Positions 23,525 to 31,320 of a stretch of 64,000 bases of DNA are shown piece by piece (position 1 is the stretch's first letter; every line of letters begins with the position of its first letter). Location of the stretch: the NCBI RefSeq assembly GCF_036231965.1, contig NZ_CP109499.1:5022001-5086000 (forward strand), given 5' to 3'. The stretch comes from Streptomyces sp. NBC_01428 (GTDB lineage: Bacteria; Actinomycetota; Actinomycetes; Streptomycetales; Streptomycetaceae). A program made the translations under genes and the position numbers. The notes under the pieces are model-generated. The model ran no database searches. It was not told the DNA's origin and saw only the letters and a list, made by a program, of their open reading frames with translations.

Positions 23525-24445
23525 TCAACTCGCCGCGCTCAGACGGCCTCTCGCCCGGCAGTCCCGGCAGTGGCCCGCTGTCGGTGCACGGAAGACGCGT
23601 TCGCAGCCGTCGCAGGTCTGGAAGGGGTGAACCGACCGGTTCTCCAAGGGGAGTTCCGGCGCCCTGCGCGGAACCGGCAAGGGTGTCTCGCGCAGCCGGA
23701 ACGCCAGGAGTCCCGACGGGCGGCCCAGGAAGTGGTCCGGGAGCCCCGTGGTCAGCAACTCCGTGACTCTGTACGGCTCCACGCCCGCCGCGAGCCACTC
23801 CGTCACCGCCGGAGCCAGGCGGCACGCCTCGGACTCCGAGAGGATCAGGCGCGGGTCGACCCTGCGCAGGGCGGCCAGTACGGCGACGGCCCCGGGGTCG
23901 GCGTCGGCGAGAGAGGCCCGGTCCCGCTGTACCGGCTCACCGGCCCCCTCCGGGTCCTCTGTGCCGTCCGGCCGCCCGGGCCGCTGCTTCGGCGTTGTCC
24001 GTACGGTCGCTCGCGCCGCCCCTGCCGTCGGCGTCCGCCGCCTCAAGGGACGCCGCGGGCGCGGTGGTTGGGGCGTGTCGTCCGGTTCCGGTTCGCCGCC
24101 GGGGACCGTGTAGAAGTACGTCCGGGTGCGGATCTGCCCGGTGGAGATCCGTTCGCGGCGACGCTCCAAGTACCCGGCGCTCTCCAGCTCCCTGAGGGCC
24201 CGTGAGATCAGGATCTCGCCCTCCGTGAAGTGCTCGCACAGTGCGGCGATGCTCACGGGGGAGCCGTCCGGCAGGGAGAGGATGTACGCCGCGACACCGA
24301 TCGTGACCGCGCTGCCGCGACGCTGCGCGAGGGCGTTCGCGATCACGGTGAAGTCAGCGGTGAGGCGGGTGCGTACGTGGATCACGCCGGAGGTCGGAGC
24401 TCCGGCGTCGGCGCGCAGGCGCGCGTTAGACTGGGATTCAGCCAT
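23525..24445 (-). CDS. Helix-turn-helix protein with C-terminal Cys4 zinc-binding motif
   Basis: 306 residues. An N-terminal winged-helix domain (~20-110: NALAQRRGSAVTIGVAAYILSLPDGSPVSIAALCEHFTEGEILISRALRELESAGYLERRRER) is followed by a disordered Pro/Arg linker, a helical domain with WLAAGVEPYRVTELLTTGLP, and a final CDGCERVF-x9-CRDC four-Cys motif that should bind zinc. Many Streptomyces genomes hold several such proteins, similar in layout to replication-initiator-like or GntR-type proteins; the role is not known. ATG 24445 is chosen (AGGAAGAG upstream). Confidence 0.72.
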   Translation of the reverse strand: MAESQSNARLRADAGAPTSGVIHVRTRLTADFTVIANALAQRRGSAVTIGVAAYILSLPDGSPVSIAALCEHFTEGEILISRALRELESAGYLERRRERISTGQIRTRTYFYTVPGGEPEPDDTPQPPRPRRPLRRRTPTAGAARATVRTTPKQRPGRPDGTEDPEGAGEPVQRDRASLADADPGAVAVLAALRRVDPRLILSESEACRLAPAVTEWLAAGVEPYRVTELLTTGLPDHFLGRPSGLLAFRLRETPLPVPRRAPELPLENRSVHPFQTCDGCERVFRAPTAGHCRDCRARGRLSAAS

Positions 24446-24716
24446 CGGGAAGTTCTGCTCTTCCTGATTGGTCAGGCCCTCGTTCGGGATTGCCGTCCCG
24501 GCCGGGGGCCGTATTCGTTTGCGGTTGTCGCGGCGAACGTAACGGTCCGTATCCCTCCGCCGCAAGCGCGTCACTCGGACGGGTGACATGCGCGGGAGGG
24601 TGGGTGGGCGGGTAGTTCTTTCTCCCGGTTCTTGGGGAGGTCAGCGGGCCGCCGGTCCCTCGCGGACAAGGATCCGGCGGAGCCGAAAGGCGGAGGGCGA
24701 CCGGGGCCCGGTTCGC

Positions 24717-24935
24717 TCAGAGGTGGTGGTCACCGGCCTTCAACTCGCCTATGAACAGCGCCCATACGCCGGTATCGAAGGCGAGCGCGGGTCTGTGCGG
24801 CGCCTTGCTGTCACGCACGGGGACGATGCCGGGGACTCCGTCCTGCACCTCCACGCAGTCGCCGCCCGCCTGATTGCTGTAGCTGCTCCTGCGCCAGCCT
24901 GCGTCGTTCCGTTCGGGACGGGATATTCGCGCCAC
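24717..24935 (-). CDS. DUF397 domain protein
   Basis: 72 residues with the DUF397 pattern GWRRSSYSNQAGGDCVEVQDGVPGIVPVRDSKAPHRPALAFDTGVWALFIGELKAG. DUF397 proteins are partners (possible antitoxin-like modulators) of the XRE/DUF5753 regulators encoded next to them, as in the BldB/AbaA-like gene families. The start is GTG 24935, which lies 125 nt inside the upstream XRE gene in another frame, an unusually long overlap. Confidence 0.8.
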   Translation of the reverse strand: MARISRPERNDAGWRRSSYSNQAGGDCVEVQDGVPGIVPVRDSKAPHRPALAFDTGVWALFIGELKAGDHHL

Positions 24936-25755
24936 GGTAGGTGCCCTCCATCGCGGACCGGATCATGTCGAGCGACATGAGCGGAGGCAGAGCCGCCGCC
25001 CGCAGCCGATCGTAAATCACCGCGTAGCGGCTGACATGGGCCGTTTCTTCGGTGAGTTGGCCGTAGTCCGCTCCCTCCGTGTAGGCCGCCGATGTCCCGT
25101 CCGGAAGCGTCAGGATGGTGAGCGATCCGCCCATCGCTTCGTGCCCGCCCTGGTCGAACGGCAGGACCTGCACACCGAAGTGGGACGTGCCGGCGGCGTC
25201 GAGAAGTTGGGTCAACTGTTCACGCATCACCTGCGGTCCGCCGATCGGGCGCCGGAGCACGGCCTCGTCGAGAACGACCCAGAGGCTGGGCCGGTCCGGC
25301 GACCGCAGACGTTCCTGCCTGCCGAGCCGGGCGGCCACACGCTCCTCCAACTGCGCCTCACCGCTGAGGAGTACGTCGAGACTCAGGACCGCCCGTGCGT
25401 ATGCCTCGGTCTGCAACAGGCCCGGGACCACGTGGGCCGCGTACTGGCTGATGGAGACCGCTCGCCCGGACAGCTCGATGAACTTCCTGGACCAGTCCGG
25501 AAACGCCTCCCGATACACGTAGGGCCACAGCTCGACGAGCAACTGGTCCGCGCCGAGCGCCTCGTCGAGGGCCCGCGTCAGCTGCAGCGTGGGCTTCGCG
25601 CCGGAGGCCCGCTCGATCTGGGTGATCCGGGTGCTCACCACGTGGGTCCTGCGGCCCAGTTCCGCCTGGGTCAGCCCCGCTTCCGTACGCAGGCGGCGCA
25701 CCCGTGAGCCGAAGAGCGCCGCCATCGACGTACTGGGGTCGATTCCGTTGGCCAA
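24811..25755 (-). CDS. XRE-family regulator with DUF5753 domain
   Basis: 314 residues. HTH_XRE occupies ~12-68 (FGSRVRRLRTEAGLTQAELGRRTHVVSTRITQIERASGAKPTLQLTRALDEAL), and DUF5753 ~95-270 (AVSISQYAAHVVPGLLQTEAYARAVL, GVQVLPFDQGGHEAMGGSLTIL). Such proteins act in pairs with DUF397 proteins in Streptomyces development. The C-terminal ~42 residues after EGTYRGANIP are Arg-rich and read through the DUF397 coding sequence, so the last part may be a read-through after loss of the original stop. The start is TTG 25755 with GGAAG 7 nt upstream. Confidence 0.82.
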   Translation of the reverse strand: MANGIDPSTSMAALFGSRVRRLRTEAGLTQAELGRRTHVVSTRITQIERASGAKPTLQLTRALDEALGADQLLVELWPYVYREAFPDWSRKFIELSGRAVSISQYAAHVVPGLLQTEAYARAVLSLDVLLSGEAQLEERVAARLGRQERLRSPDRPSLWVVLDEAVLRRPIGGPQVMREQLTQLLDAAGTSHFGVQVLPFDQGGHEAMGGSLTILTLPDGTSAAYTEGADYGQLTEETAHVSRYAVIYDRLRAAALPPLMSLDMIRSAMEGTYRGANIPSRTERRRLAQEQLQQSGGRRLRGGAGRSPRHRPRA

Positions 25756-25880
25756 GGCGTCACTTCCGTTCCTTACGAACCGAAAGGTAAGGCTCCGTCA
25801 CCTACCGAGCGTAGGGGTGCCCGTCGATTCTTGAGTACGGAACGTGACGACTCGGGGACGACGGCAAGGACGGACACACC

Positions 25881-26366
25881 GTGCTGACAGGAACGACCAC
25901 CTCGGACGACGAACCTCCGACGGAAGCGGAGACGGCGGATACCGGGGCACCGACCGCACCGACCACACCGTTCGCCTCCTCGCCGCGAGGCGCCCGGTTC
26001 GCCCGGCGTCGCGCCGTGCGGTGGATGGAGGACTGGGGGTATCCGCCGGAGTCGGACGCCTCCTGCGCGGTCGCCCTCGTCGTCGGGGAACTCACCGCGA
26101 ACGCCGTACGGCACGGCCATGTCCCGGGGCACGGCTGCCGCATCCGGCTCGGTCTCGACGAGGAGGCCGGACTCGTCCGGATCGAGGTCTGCGACGCGGC
26201 CGCCGCGAAACGGCCGCCCGCTGCCCCGCCCCTGACCTGTCCCGACGGGGAGTCCGGGCGGGGTCTGCTCCTGGTGGACGTCCTGGCCGTGCGCTGGGGC
26301 TGGACTCCTCGACAGCCCGTGGGCAAGACCGTCTGGGCCGAGGTGTCGACGGAGCCGGCGACCTGA
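25881..26366 (+). CDS. RsbW-like ATP-binding (HATPase) regulatory kinase
   Basis: 161 residues with a HATPase_c_2 domain from ~35: N-box VALVVGELTANAVRHGHV, a G1-like IEVCDAAA and G2 ESGRGLLLVDVLAVRWG. These single-domain kinases act as anti-sigma or partner-switch kinases; they are numerous in Streptomyces. The start is GTG 25881. It is divergent from the XRE/DUF5753 gene, a frequent genomic association of XRE, DUF397 and HATPase genes. Confidence 0.8.
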   Translation: MLTGTTTSDDEPPTEAETADTGAPTAPTTPFASSPRGARFARRRAVRWMEDWGYPPESDASCAVALVVGELTANAVRHGHVPGHGCRIRLGLDEEAGLVRIEVCDAAAAKRPPAAPPLTCPDGESGRGLLLVDVLAVRWGWTPRQPVGKTVWAEVSTEPAT

Positions 26367-26464
26367 CCGGGAAGCCGTACCCCTACCTCTGCCCGTGCCC
26401 CTACCCCTGCCCGTGCCCGTACCGCCTCCGGGCGAGCCGGCGCGGTGCGCGGCACAGTGGAGCC

Positions 26465-26932
26465 ATGGACGCAGACAGCGCGCACAGCGGGGACGACAGG
26501 AGCGGGACCGGCGGCGGGGACGATCTGGGGGCCCGCGCGCGGGGCGTGGCGACGCGGTTGCCCGCTCAGGATCTGGAGCGGGCCCGGCGCTTCTACTCCG
26601 AGGTGCTCGGGCTCGACCCCGTGGACGAGCGGCCCGGCGGGCTGCTGTACCGGTGCGGGGACGGCGAGTTCGTGTTGTTCGCGTCGACCGGGGCCTCGCC
26701 GGGGACCTTCACGCAGATGGCGTTGGGCGTCGACGACATCGAGGCGGTCGTCGCGGAGCTGCGGCGGCGCGGGGTGGTGTTCGAGGAGGTCGACCTGCCG
26801 GCGTTGCGGACGCGGGGCGGGATCGCCGAGGTCGAGGGAAACTACCCGAGCAAGGGGGCCCGCGGCGAACGCGGAGCCTGGTTCCACGACAGCGAGGGCA
26901 ACCTCATCGGCGTCGGGGAGCCCGTCGTCTGA
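26465..26932 (+). CDS. VOC (glyoxalase/bleomycin-resistance fold) protein
   Basis: 155 residues. A single VOC domain from ~27: TRLPAQDLERARRFYSEVLGLDPVDERPGGLLYRCGDGEFVLFAS, then DIEAVVAELRRRGVVFEEVDLP and the C-terminal AWFHDSEGNLIGVGEP. Paired beta-alpha-beta-beta-beta modules usually bind a metal and a small molecule. Substrate unknown. The ATG at 26465 is preceded by GGAG only 3 nt away. The 50 nt before it are a CCC(T/G)-rich low-complexity run. Confidence 0.78.
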   Translation: MDADSAHSGDDRSGTGGGDDLGARARGVATRLPAQDLERARRFYSEVLGLDPVDERPGGLLYRCGDGEFVLFASTGASPGTFTQMALGVDDIEAVVAELRRRGVVFEEVDLPALRTRGGIAEVEGNYPSKGARGERGAWFHDSEGNLIGVGEPVV

Positions 26933-27075
26933 GCCGAGCGGCCTCAGGCGAGCGCCCTCAGGAGCCGCCGCACCGGCGTACACGCAGGTCGCCGCCCTTT
27001 CCCGTACAACCAACCGGGCTCCCCAGGTGTCTCTCCCCTACCCGGACCACGATCCGGCCGAGTTCCTGGAGAACC

Positions 27076-27843
27076 ATGCGCATACGTACCGCCGCGGCCG
27101 CCACCGCCGGCACCCTCGCCCTGCTGTCGTTCGTGACGCCCGCGGCGCACGCCGACACCAAGAAGGGCGACACCGTCTTCAGCTCTCTGTCCTTCAGCAG
27201 GACGACCGTCAACGTCGGCGTGAGCAAGACACAGGCGGTGACCGTCACGGCCACCGCCAAGGACGGGTCCGGGATCAAGGACATCTACGGCGCGAAGCTG
27301 GTCAGCCCCGACAGCCGGATCGTCCACCCCGACTCCGTCTCCTGCACCCGGCCCTCGTCGACGAGCCTGAAGTGCAGCTACAAGTACGCCCTCGACGCGA
27401 ACCGCACCGACTACTACGACCTCAAGAACAGTTCGGCGGGGACCTGGCACTTCACCGCGGAGGCAGCGGCCAAGGACGGAGACTTCTACGACCTGGAGAC
27501 CAGCGCCCCGATCAAGGTCAAGCGCTTCGCCGAGCTGGCGAACACCCAGGCCTCACCCGAGCCCGTCGCCAAGGGCCACACCCTCACGGTCACCGGGAAG
27601 CTGACCCGGGCCAACTGGGACACCAACGTGTACGCCGGGTACACCGGCCAGTCCGTCGCGCTCCAGTTCAAGAAGTCCGGGTCGTCCTCCTACAGCACGG
27701 TCAAGACCGTCAAGAGCGACAGCAGCGGGAAGCTGAAGGCCACGGTCACCGCGCAGTCCGCCGGCACCTGGCGCTGGAGCTTCGCCGCCACCGGCACCAC
27801 GAGCGGGGGGACCGCCTACGGGGACGGCGTCGCCCTCAAGTAG
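27076..27843 (+). CDS. Secreted Ig-like domain protein
   Basis: 255 residues. A signal peptide (RTAAAATAGTLALLSFVTPAAHA) is followed by two beta-sandwich segments: TTVNVGVSKTQAVTVTATAKDGSGIKD (~40-130) and TLTVTGKLTRANWDTNVYAGYTGQSVALQFKKSG (~170-255). The second resembles the Ig-like repeats of the protein at 18606-20567. One disulfide is possible (SCTR...LKCSY). Extracellular, function unknown. The ribosome-binding site CTGGAG lies upstream of the ATG. Strong terminator downstream. Confidence 0.75.
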   Translation: MRIRTAAAATAGTLALLSFVTPAAHADTKKGDTVFSSLSFSRTTVNVGVSKTQAVTVTATAKDGSGIKDIYGAKLVSPDSRIVHPDSVSCTRPSSTSLKCSYKYALDANRTDYYDLKNSSAGTWHFTAEAAAKDGDFYDLETSAPIKVKRFAELANTQASPEPVAKGHTLTVTGKLTRANWDTNVYAGYTGQSVALQFKKSGSSSYSTVKTVKSDSSGKLKATVTAQSAGTWRWSFAATGTTSGGTAYGDGVALK

Positions 27844-27931
27844 GGAGTCGCCTTCCAGCGGGGAGCCGACGCGTCAGGGAGCCGACGTGTGAGGAAGCCG
27901 ACGCTGCCTCCGCCGCGCTCGCCGGACGAAC

Positions 27932-27966
27932 GCGAAGGGCCCCGTCACGACGACGGGGCCCTTCGC
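27932..27966. terminator. Bidirectional terminator
   Basis: A perfect 15-bp stem GCGAAGGGCCCCGTC with its complement around ACGAC lies between convergent genes ending at 27843 and 27982. Confidence 0.9.
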
Positions 27967-27981
27967 TTCGTACGGACACGA

Positions 27982-28134
27982 TCAGCCGCACTGGCACGGA
28001 TTGCCCGACTGACAGCCGCAGCCGCAGCCGGAACCGCAGCCGCAGGCGCCGACCAGCGGAAGACTCCTGACCTCTGCGGGCTGCTGCGTGTCGCGGTCCT
28101 GCGTGGGATCGGGCGTGCTGGGGGATTCGGCCAT
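27982..28134 (-). CDS. 50-residue Cys-rich peptide
   Basis: A hydrophilic N-terminal half (MAESPSTPDPTQDRD...) is followed by a hydrophobic SLPLVGA and an extreme Cys/Gly tail, CGCGSGCGCGCQ then SGNPCQCG: seven Cys in the last 20 residues, with C-G-C and C-Q-C pairs. This suggests metal binding, as in small metallothioneins, but no known family was matched. An excellent ribosome-binding site (AAGGAGG) 5 nt before the ATG at 28134 supports that it is translated. It lies 151 nt downstream of phoU on the same strand. Confidence 0.7.
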   Translation of the reverse strand: MAESPSTPDPTQDRDTQQPAEVRSLPLVGACGCGSGCGCGCQSGNPCQCG

Positions 28135-28285
28135 GGGACCCTCCTTCAGGCACGGAGGCGTGCGAGGCGGACCGCGCCGCACAGCTCCTGTTCGCCCATC
28201 TCATGCCCACTCGGCCCGGCGCATCAACAGCGCACTGGGGCTTCTCGTGCGCCCCGGGCGCGAATCCCACGCCCCGCCCGGAGGC

Positions 28286-28987
28286 TCAGACCCCCTCCAC
28301 TCCAGCGGCCGGCTGGATGTCGGGCTGGATGTCCGGCTGCAGCTCGTCCGCGTGCTCGCCGGTGACCAGGTAGACGACCCGCTTGGCGACGGAGACCGCG
28401 TGGTCGGCGAAGCGCTCGTAGTAGCGGCCGAGCAGCGTGACGTCGACAGCCGTCTCGATGCCGTGCTTCCACTTGTCGTCCAGCAGGTGCTGGAACAGCG
28501 TGCGGTGCAGGAGGTCCATCTCGTCGTCGTCCTGCTCCAGCTGCATCGCCAGGTCGACGTCCTTGGTGATGATGACCTCGGCGGCCTTCGCCATCAGGCG
28601 CTGGGCGAGCTGGCCCATCTCCAGGATCGTGGCGTGCAGGTCGTGCGGGATCGCCTTGTCCGGGAACCGCAGCCGCGCCAGCTTGGCCACGTGCTGGGCC
28701 AGGTCGCCGGACCGCTCCAGGTCGGCCGACATCCGCAGCGAGGTGACGACGATGCGCAGGTCGGTGGCGACCGGCTGCTGGCGGGCCAGCAGGGCTATCG
28801 CGCGGGCCTCCAGCTCGTGCTGGAGATCGTCGACCTTCTGGTCGGCCGCGATGACGGTCTCGGCCAGCTTCAGGTCGGAGTCGAGGATGGCAGTCGTGGC
28901 GCGCCCGATCGCCGACCCGACGAGCCGGGCCATCTCGACCAGGCCGTCGCCGATCGAGTCAAGTTCCTCGTGATACGCGTCACGCAT
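28286..28987 (-). CDS. phoU: Phosphate signalling regulator PhoU
   Basis: 233 residues, two tandem three-helix PhoU domains: MRDAYHEELDSIGDGLVEMARLVGSAIGRAT and VDDLQHELEARAIALLARQQPVATDLRIVVTSLRMSADLERSGDLAQHVAKLA, then ITKDVDLAMQLEQDDDEMDLLHRTL and LLGRYYERFADHAVSVAKRVVYLVTG. PhoU restrains PhoR-PhoP signalling and binds metal through the acidic/Arg helices. The tail carries a short repeat (QPDIQPDIQPA). It is divergent from phoR, with a PHO box on its own strand at 29128-29171, so it is likely PhoP-activated under phosphate starvation. Confidence 0.95.
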   Translation of the reverse strand: MRDAYHEELDSIGDGLVEMARLVGSAIGRATTAILDSDLKLAETVIAADQKVDDLQHELEARAIALLARQQPVATDLRIVVTSLRMSADLERSGDLAQHVAKLARLRFPDKAIPHDLHATILEMGQLAQRLMAKAAEVIITKDVDLAMQLEQDDDEMDLLHRTLFQHLLDDKWKHGIETAVDVTLLGRYYERFADHAVSVAKRVVYLVTGEHADELQPDIQPDIQPAAGVEGV

Positions 28988-29127
28988 GTGGTTGTCCCTC
29001 TCTTACGTCAGCTTCCGGGGGGTCCGGGGTCCGGGACCGGCCTGTTCCGGCCACCTGGAGGACGGCGGACGGGACCCGTGAACCCCACGCTCCCACGATC
29101 CGGCTCGTACGCGTCCGTTTCCGGCAC

Positions 29128-29171
29128 CCCAAATGAACCAACACTGGCTCCTGGGTGAACTCTGGGCGACG
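29128..29171 (-). promoter_or_regulatory. PHO box in the phoU / phoRP intergenic region
   Basis: Read on the minus strand there are four contiguous 11-nt units: CGTCGCCCAGA, GTTCACCCAGG, AGCCAGTGTTG and GTTCATTTGGG. Units 2 and 4 match the Streptomyces PhoP direct-repeat consensus (G[G/T]TCAYYYR[G/C]G) well, units 1 and 3 loosely. Position fits PhoP control of phoU and of phoRP. Confidence 0.8.
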
Positions 29172-29221
29172 AGTGTTCGAGGTCGCACTCGGATGGCTGT
29201 GGCCAGGAGCGACGGCATGCC

Positions 29222-29227
29222 TAACCT
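29222..29227 (+). promoter_or_regulatory. -10 element of phoR (leaderless)
   Basis: TAACCT is followed by 6 nt and then ATG 29234, without a Shine-Dalgarno sequence. Confidence 0.55.
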
Positions 29228-29233
29228 GGGTGC

Positions 29234-30511
29234 ATGGACGTGAACGCGGCGGTCGCCGCAGCGGCAGCGATCGCCGGAGTACTTACCGGTGTCATCGCCA
29301 TGCTGGCGTTCCGCTGGAGCGAGCGCGACCAGAAACGCCCGACCCGCACTTCTCTGCACACGGACCCGGTGCTTCCGCCGGGTGTCGACACCGTGCTCTC
29401 CGTGCTCAGGTCATCGGCAGTGGTACTCGACGAAGCGGACGCCGTGGTCAAGGCCAGTTCGGCGGCGTACGCCCTCGGACTGGTGCGGGGCGGCAAACTC
29501 GCCGTCGAACCGATGCTCCAGATGGCGCGTGACACCCGGCGTGACGGGGAGATACGCCAGGTGGAGCTGGACCTGCCCCGAAGGGGGACGGGAAGGGGAG
29601 AGGCCCTCGCCGTCTCCGCGCGGGTGGCCCCCCTCGGGTCACGCCTGGTGCTGCTCCTCGTGGAGGACCTGACGGAGGCCCGCCGCATCGAAGCGGTACG
29701 GCGTGACTTCGTCGCGAACGTGAGCCACGAGCTGAAGACCCCGGTCGGCGCCCTCTCCCTGCTCTCCGAGGCCGTCATGGACGCCTCGGACGACCCGGAG
29801 GCCGTCGAGCGCTTCGCCGGACGCATGCAGATAGAGGCCACACGCCTCACCAACCTCGTCCAGGAGCTCATCGACCTGTCGCGGGTGCAGAACGACGATC
29901 CCCTGGAGGACGCCGAACCCGTCCGGGTCGACGAACTCGTCGCCGAGGCGATCGACCGCTGCCGCCACCAGGCCGGCACCAAGCAGATCACCATGGCGGC
30001 CGGCGGAACCGCCGACCTCAGCCTGTGGGGGAACCGGGGCCAGCTGGCCGCCGCCCTCGGCAACCTCGTCGAGAACGCCGTCAACTACTCGCCCGCCCGC
30101 ACCCGCGTCGGCATAGCCGTCCGCCGGGTGACGGCGCCCGGCGGGGAACACATCGAGATCGCCGTGACCGACCAGGGCATCGGCATCTCGGAGAAGGACA
30201 AGGAGCGCGTCTTCGAGCGCTTCTACCGAGTCGACCCGGCCCGCTCCCGTGCCACCGGTGGTACGGGGCTCGGGCTGGCCATCGTCAAGCACGTGGCCGC
30301 CTCGCACGGCGGGGAGGTCACGGTGTGGAGCTCCGAGGGTCAGGGCTCCACGTTCACCCTGCGGCTGCCGGAGGCGGGTGCGGCCCGCGACCGCGTGACC
30401 GATCACCACATGCCCGGCCTCGACGAAGAGGACGAGACCGAGCAGCCCGACGGGACGACCACCGTCACATCCCCGTACGAACCGCTTCCTGCCCCGGAGG
30501 TCCTTCCGTGA
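29234..30511 (+). CDS. phoR: Phosphate sensor histidine kinase PhoR (SenX3-like)
   Basis: 425 residues. One N-terminal membrane helix (~5-25), a PAS-like region (~55-150), a HisKA dimerisation domain with phospho-acceptor His165 in FVANVSHELKTPVGAL, and HATPase_c with N-box ALGNLVENAVNYS, G1 VTDQGIGIS and G2 GGTGLGLAIVKHVAASHGGEV. It autophosphorylates and passes phosphate to PhoP when phosphate is scarce. It overlaps phoP by 4 nt (GTGA), so they are translationally coupled. The acidic C-terminal tail (~400-425) is typical of the Streptomyces form. Confidence 0.95.
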   Translation: MDVNAAVAAAAAIAGVLTGVIAMLAFRWSERDQKRPTRTSLHTDPVLPPGVDTVLSVLRSSAVVLDEADAVVKASSAAYALGLVRGGKLAVEPMLQMARDTRRDGEIRQVELDLPRRGTGRGEALAVSARVAPLGSRLVLLLVEDLTEARRIEAVRRDFVANVSHELKTPVGALSLLSEAVMDASDDPEAVERFAGRMQIEATRLTNLVQELIDLSRVQNDDPLEDAEPVRVDELVAEAIDRCRHQAGTKQITMAAGGTADLSLWGNRGQLAAALGNLVENAVNYSPARTRVGIAVRRVTAPGGEHIEIAVTDQGIGISEKDKERVFERFYRVDPARSRATGGTGLGLAIVKHVAASHGGEVTVWSSEGQGSTFTLRLPEAGAARDRVTDHHMPGLDEEDETEQPDGTTTVTSPYEPLPAPEVLP

Positions 30512-31188
30512 CCCGTGTGCTCGTCGTCGAGGACGAGGAGTCCTTCTCCGACGCCCTGTCGTACATGCTCCGCAAGGAGGGCTTCGAGGTCGCCATCGCG
30601 ACCACCGGGCCCGACGGACTCGACGAGTTCGAGCGCAACGGCGCCGACCTCGTCCTCCTCGACCTGATGCTGCCGGGGCTGCCCGGCACCGAGGTGTGCC
30701 GCCAGCTGCGCGGCCGCTCCAACGTCCCGGTGATCATGGTGACCGCCAAGGACAGCGAGATCGACAAGGTCGTGGGCCTCGAAATAGGAGCCGACGACTA
30801 CGTCACCAAGCCCTTCTCCTCCCGGGAGCTGGTCGCCCGTATCCGGGCCGTCCTGCGCCGCCGCGGGGAGCCCGAGGAGGTCACCCCGGCCGCCCTGGAG
30901 GCCGGCCCCGTCCGCATGGACGTCGACCGTCACGTGGTCACCGTCTCCGGCTCCAAGGTCGACCTGCCGCTGAAGGAGTTCGACCTCCTGGAGATGCTGC
31001 TGCGCAACGCGGGCCGGGTGCTGACCCGTATGCAGCTCATCGACCGGGTCTGGGGCGCCGACTACGTCGGTGACACCAAGACCCTCGACGTCCACGTCAA
31101 GCGCCTGCGCGCGAAGATCGAGCCGGACCCGGGCGCGCCCCGGTACCTGGTGACGGTGCGCGGTCTCGGCTACAAGTTCGAGCCGTAG
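30508..31188 (+). CDS. phoP: Phosphate response regulator PhoP
   Basis: 226 residues. Receiver domain 1-120 with VVEDEES, phospho-acceptor Asp52 in LLDLMLPG, Thr79 region VTAKD and Lys101 in YVTKPFSS; OmpR-type winged helix ~130-226 (LPLKEFDLLEMLLRNAGRVLTRMQLIDRVWG, TKTLDVHVKRLRAKIE, VTVRGLGYKFEP). It is the master regulator of the phosphate response and links it to nitrogen and antibiotic metabolism in Streptomyces, binding PHO boxes. The start is GTG 30508, overlapping the phoR stop. Confidence 0.96.
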   Translation: MTRVLVVEDEESFSDALSYMLRKEGFEVAIATTGPDGLDEFERNGADLVLLDLMLPGLPGTEVCRQLRGRSNVPVIMVTAKDSEIDKVVGLEIGADDYVTKPFSSRELVARIRAVLRRRGEPEEVTPAALEAGPVRMDVDRHVVTVSGSKVDLPLKEFDLLEMLLRNAGRVLTRMQLIDRVWGADYVGDTKTLDVHVKRLRAKIEPDPGAPRYLVTVRGLGYKFEP

Positions 31189-31214
31189 ACCGGCCCCACG
31201 CTCCCCTGAGCACG

Positions 31215-31253
31215 ACGAAGGGCGGGACCCCCGGGAGGGGTCCCGCCCTTCGT
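31215..31253. terminator. Bidirectional terminator after phoP
   Basis: A perfect 17-bp stem (31215-31231 with 31237-31253), loop CGGGA, lies between phoP and the converging lipoprotein gene. Confidence 0.92.
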
Positions 31254-31320
31254 GCGTGTCAGCTGCGTGCCCGCGGGCGGCCCGGAGTGCCCGAGGCACT
31301 CCCGGACGCCCGGTGCCGGG

